Origin: Saccopteryx bilineata
Lineage: Eukaryota; Chordata; Mammalia; Chiroptera; Emballonuridae
Reading direction: 5' to 3'
DNA length: 64,000 nucleotides
NCBI RefSeq assembly: GCF_036850765.1
Contig: NC_089492.1
Coordinates: 295,873,090 to 295,937,089, forward strand
Below are positions 42,585 through 52,836 of the stretch, piece by piece. The notes under the pieces were generated by a model that worked only from the letters and a program-made list of their open reading frames with translations, made no database searches and was not told the DNA's origin. Numbering within the stretch: the stretch's first letter is position 1; each line of letters opens with the position of its first letter. The position numbers were made by a program, and so were the translations under genes.

Positions 42585-42959
42585 GGTACCGAACCATTCA
42601 GGAAAGCCAAGGAAAACATCTTTCCCATAAAACTCAGAACCCTGGGGTTGAATGGGTTAAGCTGGGCATGTGACATGCTGGAACATTCTATGGCAGGGGT
42701 CCGGAACCTTTTTGGCTGAGAGAGCCATGAACGCCACATATTTTAAAATGTAATTCCATGAGAGCCATACAATATGTTTAATACTAAATACAAGTAAATG
42801 AGTGCATTTTATGTAAGACCAACACTTTTAAAGTACAATAAGTCTCTGAATTCTTTTTAATAACGTTATTATGCTGTTGCTAACTAATGATGAATAAAGT
42901 ACTTCTTGCCATTAATGCGACTTCTGGTGCTGCATGATTTTGCTGATAGCTTTGTGGTT

Positions 42960-45240
42960 GATATCAGGTGAGGTTAAGCTTCATGCAGGCGTTGAGACTT
43001 CCATCCATTAAACGTGATCATAGGTTGGTCTTAATGTTATTTAGATGTGAGAAAGACTGCTCACATGCATATGTAGAGCCAAACATTGTCAGTACAGCAA
43101 TACTCACAAGCTGCAGTGTGTGGTATGTGACAGGAAGCGCGTTCCAAGTGTTTTTGTTTGTTTGTTTTGTATTTTTCTGAAGTTGGAAACGGGGAGGCAG
43201 TCAGACAGACTACCTAATGCGCCCGACCGGGATCCACCCGGCACACCCACCAGGGGGTGATGCTCTGCCCACCAGGGGGCGATGCTCTGCCCATCTGGGG
43301 TGTTGCTCTGTTGCAACCAGAGCCATTCTAGTGTCTGAGGCAGAGGCCACAGAGCCATCCTCAGCGCCAGGGCCAACTTTGCTCCAATGGAGCCTTGGCT
43401 GCGGGAGAGGGAGAGAGAGACAGAGGGGAAGGAGAGTGGGAGGGGTGGAGAAGCAGATGGGTGCTTCTCCTGTGTGCCCTGGCCGGGAATCAAATCCAGG
43501 ACTCCTGCATGCCAGGCCGACGCTCTACCACTGAGCAAACCAGCCAGGACGTGTACCAAGTTTTGACAATCAGCTGGTTCGCAGGTTGAAGTTTTTTTAT
43601 TTCTCCCCACTTGTGTTTGCTCTCCAACTCTGCTTGCTGTCGTGCAAGTCTTTCCAAATCTTCATTCAGTGACTTGAACTTATTCACCCACATGTCTGAG
43701 GCCTTCAGGTCAGCAGCTTGTAGCTCAAAATCTCTGATGGAGACACCAGGGATGGAACTCAGGTTGTCGCTGTCCACTGCACACTCATGTGGATGGGTGA
43801 CGAACTTAAAAAGACGAGTGCGCTCACAAAATTCTCTAAAGCACGCTTTGAATGACTGCAGGAGATTAGATGTGAAGCCCACTAGCTGCTGCAGATCAAG
43901 ATGTTGAGCAGGGTCACTTGCTGTGCATGCATCTTTAAACTCTCCCAGTTTTTCAAAGTGTAGTGAATGACCTGTTTCAATGTTGGCAATGAAGAGTTCC
44001 AGCTTGTTTTCAAATGCAAACACTGCTTGTTGAATAAGACTGTATTTCCAATGCCTTGCATTTTCACATTGAGCTGGTTCAGATATTCAGTCATGTCCAC
44101 AAGATAGTAGAACTTCAGGAGCCACTCAGTGTTAGCTAACTCAGGATGCTCGACGCTTTTCATTTCAAGAAAAGTCCAGATTTCACTCAGACAAGCCACG
44201 AAATGGCTGAGCACTTTCCCTCTTGACAACCAATGCACATTGCTGTGCAGAAGCAGACCAGGATAATTATTCCCAACTTCATCCAACAGTGTTTTAAACT
44301 GGCGATCATTTAAAACTCAGGCAACAATAAAGTTGACCACCCGAATGACCAGTGACATCACCTCACCAAGCTGCTCACCACACATTTGAGCACAAAGCAC
44401 CTCCTGATGTAGGATGCAGTGAAAACTTAGGATGGGTCTCTTTTCATGTTCACAAAGAAGTGCTACGAATCCTGTTTTTCCCCACCATGAACGGAGCACC
44501 ATCAGTACACACCGAAATGTTTATCCATTGGTAGATTTTTTTCTTTAGCGAACTCAGTGAAAGACTTGAATAAGTCCTCCCCTCTTGTCTCTTTCATAGG
44601 CAAAACAGCAAGACTTTCCTCAAGTAGTGTGTCACCGACAGCATACCTTGCAATCACACTGAACTGGGATAAATGGCTTACATCTGTTGACTCATCCAAA
44701 GCAAGAGAAAAGAATGGTACTGCATTTATGTCCTTCACTTGTGTTGCCTCAATTTGATTTGCCATCATGATGGTACGATCGTGGACAGTTCTTGCTGACA
44801 GAGAAATGTCTTTTATTCATTTGATTATCTTGTTTTTATCCGAAAAGTCGTCAAAAAGTTCATTGGCAACATCAAGCATGAATATTTTGGCATACTCCCT
44901 ATCTGTGAATGGCTTTCCTTTTCTCAGAACTGCTAAAGCACCAGCAAATCTAGCTGAATTCCAGTCACCTTATTGGGTCCAAACACGGAGTTGCTGCTGA
45001 CTGGCTTGCACTCTGCACAGTAGCTCTTGACATGCTTTCTTCCTGCTGTCCCCCACTGGATATTTCGAATGCAAATATAGTATGGCGTGTGTTGAAGTGC
45101 CACTTTATATTTGACTGTTTCATCGATGCAATTTTATCATTGCATATTAGACACACTGAGAACCTGCTCTCTCTACAAAGGCGAATTCCTTTGTTTATTT
45201 CTGCTGAAAAGTACGATACTCCTCATCTTTTTTTCTTTTA
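42960..45240 (-). pseudogene. Decayed hAT transposase
   Basis: Read right to left, the fragments give a zinc-finger-like start with CLICNDKIASMKQSN and HFNTRH, then a catalytic region with FSLALDESTDVSHLSQF and the HWLSRGKVL stretch. A SINE interrupts after VKTWY (about 43556). Beyond it the hAT dimerisation motif returns in TMFGSTYACEQSFSHLNN near 43050-43100. Stops and frame changes lie between the pieces (e.g. after FQQK near 45190). It resembles the hAT-derived proteins annotated as ZBED or GTF2IRD2-like, but it is a dead transposon copy. Confidence 0.85.
43156..43552 (-). repeat. Long tRNA-derived SINE (type B) in the hAT element
   Basis: The reverse copy has the internal CACCAGGGGG(C/T)GATGCTCTGCCC unit doubled. 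It is flanked by GTTCCAAG and GTACCAAG. Confidence 0.8.
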
Positions 45241-45700
45241 ACCATCTTCTTCATCTAAACGGTTTCTGCAATTAGCTAGCTGACTACTTTATTAAAAGGA
45301 GGGAAGTTTACTTCCTGACCTCACAACGACCTGTGTACATTACACATTATCCAATAAAAATTTGTTGTTGTCCCGGAGGACAGCTGTGATTAGCTTCAAC
45401 CACTCACAATCATGATCATGAGTGGTATAAAATGAATGGATTGTAATACATGAGAATGTTTTATATTTTTAATATTATTATTTTTTAATTAAAGATTTGT
45501 CTAGGAGCCAGATGCAGCCATCAAAAGAGCCACATCTGGCTTGCGAGCCATAGGTTCCCGACCCCTGTTCTATGGGCTCTGATGTGGCTGCCAACATTCC
45601 ATTTCTTAACTTGGTGATCATTTTATAATTATATGTTAGTTTGTGCATTTGTATAGTACCCTTTCCATCTGTGTATGTTATATTTCACAAAGAAAATTTT

Positions 45701-46029
45701 TTGTGTGTGTGACAGAGAGAGAGGGACAGATAGGGACAGACAGACAGGAAGGGAAAGAGATGAGAAGTATCAATGATTCGTTGCGGATCCTTAGTTGTTC
45801 ATTGATTGCTTTCTCATATGTGCTTTGACCGGGGGGGCTACAGCAGAATGAGTGAACCCTTGCTCAAGCCAGTGACCTTGGGCTATAAGCCAGCGATGTT
45901 GGGCTCAAGCCAGTGACCATGGGGTCACGTCTAGGATCCCACGCTCAAGCCGGTGACCTCGGGGTTTCGAACCTGGGTCCTCTGTGCCCCAGTCTGACGC
46001 TCTATCCACTGTGCCACCACCTGGTCAGA
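45701..46029 (-). repeat. Long tRNA-derived SINE (type A)
   Basis: The reverse copy is flanked by TCACAAAGAAAAT and TCACAAGGAAAAA. Confidence 0.8.
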
Positions 46030-46267
46030 CTCACAAGGAAAAATTGTTAAAGAAGCGGACCTATATTTGGGGGAGATGAAACAAGTACCAGGCTGGCCTT
46101 CGAGGAAGACTCTTTGGTCTGAGATCCACAACTGTCCCTTTGAAACAGATCCAGATCAAGCCCCTGGGGATGCTCAACCAGAGAGCTATTCCTTTCCTCT
46201 GCCACCAACACCTGGGAACCAAGGGCCAGACTCATCCCCTTGGAGTTAAAAATACAAATACAAAAAC

Positions 46268-46586
46268 AGTCTGACAAAGCAGTGGCGCAGTGGATAGAAC
46301 GTCAGTTTGAGACACTGAGGACCCAGGTTCAACACCCCGAGGTCTCTAGCTTGAGTGTGGGCTCATCCAACTTGAGCATGGGGTCCTTGGCTTGAAGTCC
46401 AAGGTCGCTGGCTTAAGCAAGGGGTCACTGGCTTGGCTGGAGCCCTGTGGTCAAGGTACATATGAGAAAGAAATCCATGAACAACTAAGGTGCCACAATT
46501 ATAAATTGTTGCTTCTCATCTCTCTCCCTCCCTGTCTGTCCCTCTCTCTCTCTAAAAACAAAACAAAACAAAACAAAAACAAAAAA
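46268..46586 (+). repeat. Long tRNA-derived SINE (type A)
   Basis: It begins GTCTGACAAAGCAGTGGCG and ends in an (AAAAC)n tail. Confidence 0.8.
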
Positions 46587-46984
46587 GCCCACCTGCCTTG
46601 GAGAGACAAGACCAGCCCCCTTAGACACAGGCACCGCCCCAGGGACAAGATCCTTCCCACTTGGGCGCAGGCTCAGCCTGGAGAGCTGTGCACCTGGAAA
46701 AGTGCCAGGGTTGTCATGGAGATGGCCTCCAGCTATGGAGTCACGAATAGGGATCTCAGGAAGCTGAAGCTTCCTTTTGCTCGCCACACCTCCACCTGAA
46801 CCCTTTTTCTGAGGGTAGAGCAGTTAAGCAAACAGCACTTCCCTCCTCACCTCCCCCCCAGGAGTTTTTATTAAAATGGGAGGGGAGATAGGCCATTTAG
46901 TGGCTAGTGACCAGCAGCCTAATAATGCTTGTTAGCCACAAGCACAATGTTGAAGATAAAGGCAGATAGGGACTAGAGGGTGAC

Positions 46985-47031
<47 letters not shown>

Positions 47032-47734
47032 TTATTTTAGCCAGATGGGAGTAAGGAAGATATAGAAGGGCTCAGACAGGTAGAGCCTTTTAACCGGGGG
47101 AGGGGGGGGAGGAGAGGGAGGAGGAGGAAGAAAAGTGAGATCCACCGGAGGGTGTCCAGGCAAGAAGTGATGTGAGGTGCTGCTCTCTGGGTGCGGGAGA
47201 CCGCACGGGCAAGCAGGAGAGCCAATGAGGAGATCCTTGCGGTGGGACTGACATCTGGCCGTAAATGTTGGAGCCAATCAGCGCCAAGGTCCCGCCCCCC
47301 TGCCTAGAAGCCTGGTTCCTAGGCCCCTCTTGCACCTGGACCGGCTCCCGGCTCCCTACGTGCTGCCTCCTCCCTGCTCCCGCCTGGGTCTCCCCTGCAT
47401 CCGGCCAGGCTCCCACGTGGGTCCCACGGGAATTTCTCTAGAACACTCATCAGATCGTGTGACTCTTCCAGCCTTAAACCTTTTTTCAATGGCTTCTCAG
47501 TGCACTAGGAATGCGTCCAGCATTCAGCCCGGACCGGGAGGTCGGACACAGTTGCTCACGCAGCTCTGGCCTCTCTGCCACCCTGATGCCTTTGCTGCCC
47601 CAAAACAAGGCCCCTCGGCTCTCCCAACACACACACCATGCAGTCCTCTCTGCCTGAAAAATTCTTTCCCACCACCTCCGTTCCTGAATTTGTTTCCAAA
47701 TAATTAATAATAATAATAATAATAATAAGCCTTT
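46587..47734. other. Intergenic block with a (GT)n microsatellite and promoter-like boxes
   Basis: (GT)n covers 46988-47030. An inverted CCAAT box with a GC box (GAGCCAATCAGCGCC then GTCCCGCCCCCC) lies at 47270-47299. No coding frame follows it, so it may be a lone promoter-like island. (AAT)n occurs at 47704-47728. Confidence 0.4.
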
Positions 47735-48650
47735 AAAATTTGGATGATATAATAACACACGCACCTCCTACATATATAATCAAGAGTTGAAAACAACCGT
47801 TCAAACAAGAAACGTAAGCACGGATGTCAGAACAGCACTATTTACAATGGCCAAAGGGTAAGACCAACCCAAATGTCTACCAACCAATGAATACACAGAA
47901 CGTAGTATGCCCAAACAATGGAATATTTTTCAACCAAAAAAATAGGGAGTGGCCCTGGCCAGTTGGCTCAGCGGTAGAGCGTTGGCCTGGTGTGCGGGGG
48001 ACCCGGGTTCGATTCCCGGCCAGGGCACATAGGAGAAGCGCCCATTTGCTTCTCCACCCCCCCCTCCTTCCTCTCTGTCTCTCTCTTCCCCTCCCGCAGC
48101 CAAGGCTTCATTGGAGCAAAGATGGCCCGGGCGCTGGGGATGGCTCCTTGGCCTCTGCCCCTGCCGCTAGAGTGGCTCTGGTCGAGGCAGAGCGACGCCC
48201 CCTGGTGGGCGTGCCGGGTGGATCCTGGTCGAGCACATGCGGGAGTCTGTCTGACTGTCTCTCCCCGTTTCCAGCTTCAGAAAAATACAAAAAAAAAAAA
48301 AAAAAATAGGGGGTGGTGGTGGAGTGAATTACTGACACCAGCTACAACGTGGATGAACCTCAACAACGCTGTGCTAAAGTGAAAAGCCAGTTGTAAAAAA
48401 GACCCCATATCTTTAACTCCACTGATACGAAATGCCCACAGCTGGCAAACCCATAGAGACAGAAGGCTAATTTTTGGTTGCCAGGGACTAAGAGGAGGAG
48501 GGAATGGGCACTGACTGCTTTTGGGGTAAAAATTTCTGCAACTAGATAGTGGCTGTAGTGACCAAACATCACGAATATACTTAATGCCACAGAGTTGTAC
48601 ATTTTAAAATGGTAAGTCTAACATTATGTGTGTTTGACCCAATAAAAAAG
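47735..48650 (+). mobile_element. L1 3' end, split by a SINE
   Basis: GCACTATTTACAATGGCCAA and, after the SINE, CAACGTGGATGAACC and AGAGTTGTACATTTTAAAA are in the order of L1 3' untranslated sequence. The SINE target AAAAAAATAGGG(A/G)GTGG is duplicated. Confidence 0.75.
47952..48306 (+). repeat. Long tRNA-derived SINE (type B), well preserved
   Basis: The head has near-consensus A and B boxes (GTTGGCTCAGCGG, GGGTTCGATTCCC) and a pure A-tail of about 20 bases, so it is a fairly recent insertion. Confidence 0.9.
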
Positions 48651-48659
48651 TGTACACAC

Positions 48660-49065
48660 AGCCTGACCAGGTGGTGGCACAGTGGGCAGAGCAGTCGGAC
48701 TGGGATGCGGAGGACCCAGGTTGGAAACCCCAATGTCACTGGCTTGAGCACAGGTTCACCAACTTGAGTGCAGGGTCTCTGGCTTGAGTGTGGGATCATA
48801 GACATGGCCCCATGGTCACTGGCTTGAGCCCAAAGGTCACTGGCTTGAAGCCTAAGATCACTGGCTTGAGCAAGGAGTCACATGTTCTGCTGTAGCCCGC
48901 CCCCTCCCCCCCCCGCCCCCCCCCCCCGTCAGGGCACATATGAGAAAGCAATCGATGAACAACTAAGGTGCTGCAACGAAGAATTGAGGCTTTTCATCTC
49001 TCTCCCTTCCTATCTGTCTGTCCCTATCTATCCTTCTCTCTGTCTCTCTCTCTGTCTCTGTCATG
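48660..49065 (+). repeat. Long tRNA-derived SINE (type A)
   Basis: It begins GCCTGACCAGGTGGTGG. A C-rich run occupies 48898-48928. TGTACACACAG is duplicated at both ends. Confidence 0.85.
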
Positions 49066-50032
49066 TACACACAGAGAAATTCAAATGCTGGCTCCCAGCT
49101 TTAGAACAGTGGAGAGATACGACTCAATCTCTATAGCCCCCTCTAGGGTCCAATTGCTTCTCCCTTCTCACAAGTAACTCGTACCCCGAGTTTGGTGCTT
49201 ATTGTTTCCATGCGTGTCTTTAGTCCCTTTCTCTTTCTACCATCTCTTTGGAAAATGCAGAGACCTACTGAGACTCACTAGCTTGGAGAACTTGAATACC
49301 TCACTTTGTCGCTCTCTAAAATGGGAGAGTTATGTTACCCACTTCACAAAGCAGGCAGGGACAAATAGGCTTGTATTTGTAAAGCACACACAGAGTCAGG
49401 GGTTCCTCACGTTCCTCATTATTATTACCCTCCATTTCTTTTTTCCTTTACTTGTTTACTTGAAACCATAGTCCCATGGTTTCAAGATCAGAAAGCACAG
49501 AAGGATAGAGTGTAGGAAGGTTCAGTCCTGGGAGTCAGACCACGTTGCTAGTCAGCTCTCTCTTCCTCCGGGTCTTCCACACACAGCGCTCAGGTACCCG
49601 CAGACAGAACAGGCTACAACAGGCTGTCCTCCACCTCCTGTCCCTTGTCCCCTTCATGTTATCACTAGGAGCCTTGCCATATTTCTATACGGTGAACTTC
49701 CTCGTCTTTTTTCAGTGGACATATAGCATTCCACTGATGGATCAATCACGATTTATTACCCAAAGCCCAGCCAGTGGGTGTTTAGCTAGTTTCTGGTCTT
49801 CCGTAGCAATGCTCAATACCGCAGGGATTAAAACCTGGAACATACAGCGATTTGCATATTTCTGAGGACATCTATCCACCAGGTAAGGTGCTGAAGTTGC
49901 TCACTAGTGTTGTATTGCAACAGCGAGAAACAAACATCTGGCCACACAATCAATCAATTAGCCAAATTAAGAAATTAAAGAGTCCTAAATTATTCAAATC
50001 AATGCAGTCGCGAACACAGTTTGGAGCTGGCT
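49066..50032. other. Intergenic with old relics
   Basis: A MIR-like piece lies at about 49235-49420 (ACTTTGTCGCTCTCTAAAATGG). An L1- or L2-like piece may lie at 49600-49850. No gene is supported. Confidence 0.35.
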
Positions 50033-50412
50033 TTTTTTTTTTTTTTTTTTGTATTTTTCTGAAGTTGGAAATGGGGAGGCAGTCAGACAGACTACCGCAT
50101 GTGCCCGACCGAGATCCACCCAGCATACCCACCAGGGGGCGATACTCTGCCCATCTGGGGCGTTGCTCTGTTGCAACCAGAGCCATTCTAGCGCCTGAGG
50201 CAGAGGCCATAGAGCCATCCTCAGTGCCCAGGCCAAGTTTGCTCCAATGGAGCCTTGGCTGCGGGAGGGGAAGAGAGAGACAGAGAGGAAGGAGAGGGGG
50301 AGGGGTGGAGAAGCAGATGGGCGCTTCTCCTGTGTGCCCTGGCCAGGAATCGAACCTGGGACTCCTGCACGCCAGGCCGACGCTCTACCACAGAGCCAAC
50401 TGGCCAGGGCCA
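50033..50412 (-). repeat. Long tRNA-derived SINE (type B)
   Basis: The reverse copy is flanked by GAGCTGGCTTTT and GGGCTGGCTTTT. Confidence 0.85.
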
Positions 50413-51640
50413 GGGCTGGCTTTTAAAGAGAAAACTACATACTGACTGAGGAATGGGGAGTAGAGGAAGCATAGCAGTAAAACAAAGCAGTGAAACAAGC
50501 TTTCTTACAATGTTTATCTATAGGGTTAATTCAGGGAGAAACATTCTGAGAACACCTGCAACTTTGCAAAGCTAGCCCAAGGCCACAGTCTGGGAAACCA
50601 GCCTCAAGGCCAGGAATAGGGAGTCTTTTCAGAAAAAGTAAGTTCTGCTAAAAGTCTCTTTGTTTTAGAGAAAGTAAGTTTTTGCCAAAAATTATTCATG
50701 TTAAGAGCCTTTCTTTTCCACACTTCACTAGGTTCCAAATCTTACTCTCCTAAGCAATGTATGAAAGCTCTTGTATTCCACACTGTTGCCAACCACAGTA
50801 AGCGTGTATTTCACTTGAACAAATGGTGTCGAGCTGGGGGTGTAACATGTCTTCTCAACTTTAGATATTCAAGATGTGGCCCTGTTGGTACATCTCCCTT
50901 TGCTAGCCATCTTCCCATTCCTAACCTTCAGCTTTTATCTTCCAGGTTTCAGGTGAAAAGTGGTTGCCTCCAGGAAGCCCTCAGAGATCACTCTCTGAGT
51001 GCAAGCTCAGCTGAGCGCCTTTTCTGTTTTCTGTATTCCCAAGAAATGTTGTTGGCTGTCTTGGGACCCACTCACCAGGATGGTGACTGGATCTGTGTCT
51101 GTCTGCCTCCTCCATTGGAACCCGCACTCTCTGCAGACAGGGTCCAGGAACCTCTGTCTTTGCCACTGTCGCTCCAGCACCAAGGACAGATCCAGCCCAC
51201 AGTAGGTGCTCAGTCAATATTGGTGGCTTAGGATCAAGGGAATATATGTACCAAAATATAGGCAGAGCTGGCCTACAGTAAGTGTTCAGTTAACACCGAT
51301 CATTTTGGATTGAGTGACTATATGCGGGGCTTATCACTGGGGGAAAACTGAAACTTGTAGAAGAGTTGCTTGCTCGGGCAGACAAGCGAAGGCTGGAGTC
51401 TGGTTTTAGTCCGGAGCGTCGGTCTTTTCCCCCCAAGTTTCTGTCACTGCTTCATTCATCCCCTCGGCCAACCACTCCCTCCCCCAACACAGCGCCTGGC
51501 ACAGCCAGGACCCGATAAATGCGTGTTTGTTGAAGAAATGAATGAACATGTGTGTACCTGTTTTGCGGAGAGAGGAGCTGGACCCAGACTCCCCGACTCC
51601 CAGGCCCCAGCCCCCTCCTTCCTTCTGGGAGCCAAGAGGA
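50413..51640. other. Upstream flank of ZNF579
   Basis: L2-like relics are probable at about 50940-51225 (CCACAGTAGGTGCTCAGTCAA at the end, in two words CCACAGTAGG and TGCTCAGTCAA) and 51480-51545. No gene is supported. Confidence 0.4.
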
Positions 51641-51960
51641 CAGACAGGCCCACAAGACCCAAGGATCCCAGCCGCGCTCCCTCTTCGCCCCCCCCCCCCC
51701 CCCGTCCCCTTCATCCAGCTTCCGGCTTCCTAGCCAGTCTTTACCCCCTCTCGGGCTGGGAGCGAAGGCGGGTTTCCGGGGGGAAGGCTTAGTCCGGGAC
51801 ACCGAGCCCAGCCTCCTTCACTCCCCCCGCTCGCACGCTGCGTGCGGGTCCGCCCTCCCTCCCTCCCTCCCTGCCGCCACCGTCCGCTCCGGCCGCCGCG
51901 GGGAAGAGAGAAAGGCGCACAGGAGGCCGAGGTAAGCCCCGGGCTTCTAGAGATCGGGCC
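51640..51960 (+). promoter_or_regulatory. ZNF579: CpG-rich promoter and first exon of ZNF579
   Basis: The CpG-dense block ends in a CCGAG|GTAAGC donor (exon end 51931), which would join a non-coding first exon to the acceptor at 52834. A (CCCT)n run occupies 51856-51870. There is no TATA box. The start site is not determined. Confidence 0.6.
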
Positions 51961-52834
51961 CCAGTCTAGGCTCCGGGCTCAGGAATCTCTTCCTGGGCCC
52001 CAATTCTGCAGATCATGCCTGCGGGGAGACCGGTAGGCTGGGCCTGGCGGGGAGATCAGATCCCCCTGTCCCTGCGGTGGGGGGGAACACCTAGGGAGAC
52101 CCCCGCCCCCAGCAGGCTTCCCTCGGGAGTCCAGGAGCCTGGCCTTCAGCTTGCACCTTCCCTGGAGAATGCAAGCAGCTGGACCCCCAGCCCCTCCTCT
52201 TCCTTGTCACACAGGAGCCCAGCCCCCTCCTGAAGCCCTCCTGCCGCGGGGACCCAGGAGCCCCTACTCTCCATGGTATAGGGGGGTTTGGATACTGCAA
52301 CCCGGTCATCTCCCATCCCCAGCTTCCCCCCACCCCACACACACACCTCCCGCAGTCCCAGGAGCCCAGACCTCCAACCCCCTCTCCGGCCCTCCTACTC
52401 TGGCCTCTCCCAGGTCCAGCGCCAGGGCACCCACACCCCGTTTCCGGGGCCTGCAGAGGCGGACTCCCACCTTCTCCCCACCAGCACAGAGGAGAGCTGG
52501 TTCCCGGCTCCTCCCCAGAGCAGGGCCGGTGGAGAAGGAACAGTCACTGACTTTGTTTCCTTCTCTGTTCCCTTCTGCCTGGTCTGTTTCTCTGTCTGGC
52601 TCCCTCCTGGTCTCTCCCTGCCCCCTCCGGCCGTGTTTCTGATCTCGGTGTTGACTCGGCCTCTGTCTAAACCTCTTTGTTGTCTCTCCACCTCTGTCTC
52701 TGCCGGGTGTCTTGCTCTCTGCCCTGGTCTCTGTCTATCTCTCCTTCTCTGTCTCTTCCTCTGTCTCTGTCCCTGCTTCTCTCTCTGCCCCCCCCCCACC
52801 TCCCTCTCTCCCTCTCTCCCCTTTCTCCTCACAG
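51932..52834 (+). other. ZNF579: ZNF579 intron 1
   Basis: The 903-bp intron runs from GTAAGC to TTCTCCTCACAG. The last 270 bases are a pyrimidine-rich (TCTG)n- and (CTCT)n-like tract. Confidence 0.65.
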
Positions 52835-52836
52835 GT

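Larger units (their letters stand above)
42694..45567 (-). mobile_element. hAT DNA transposon, 2.87 kb
   Basis: TTCTATGG at 42686-42693 and 45568-45575 is a perfect 8-bp target duplication. The ends are inverted repeats: CAGGGGTCCGGAACCT at the left against CAGGGGTCGGGAACCT on the other strand at the right. Inside is a decayed minus-strand hAT transposase and a SINE. Size, target length and CAGGG ends agree with autonomous hAT elements. Confidence 0.93.

Noticed and set aside
43490..45156. Domesticated ZBED-like host gene
   Set aside because: The frames are interrupted by stops, frame changes and a SINE, and lie exactly within transposon ends with a target duplication.
46485..46799. Small frames over SINE tails
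   Set aside because: They consist of simple repeat and SINE sequence only.
46988..47030. Functional (GT)n element
   Set aside because: It is a plain microsatellite with no further structure.
47952..48025. tRNA gene
   Set aside because: A and B boxes are present, but the sequence continues as a 350-bp SINE with an A-tail and has many copies in the window.
52288..52836. 183-codon in-frame N-terminal extension of ZNF579
   Set aside because: It lies in an intron-like pyrimidine tract ending in a good acceptor at 52834, and the MDPQPPPP start matches the known protein.
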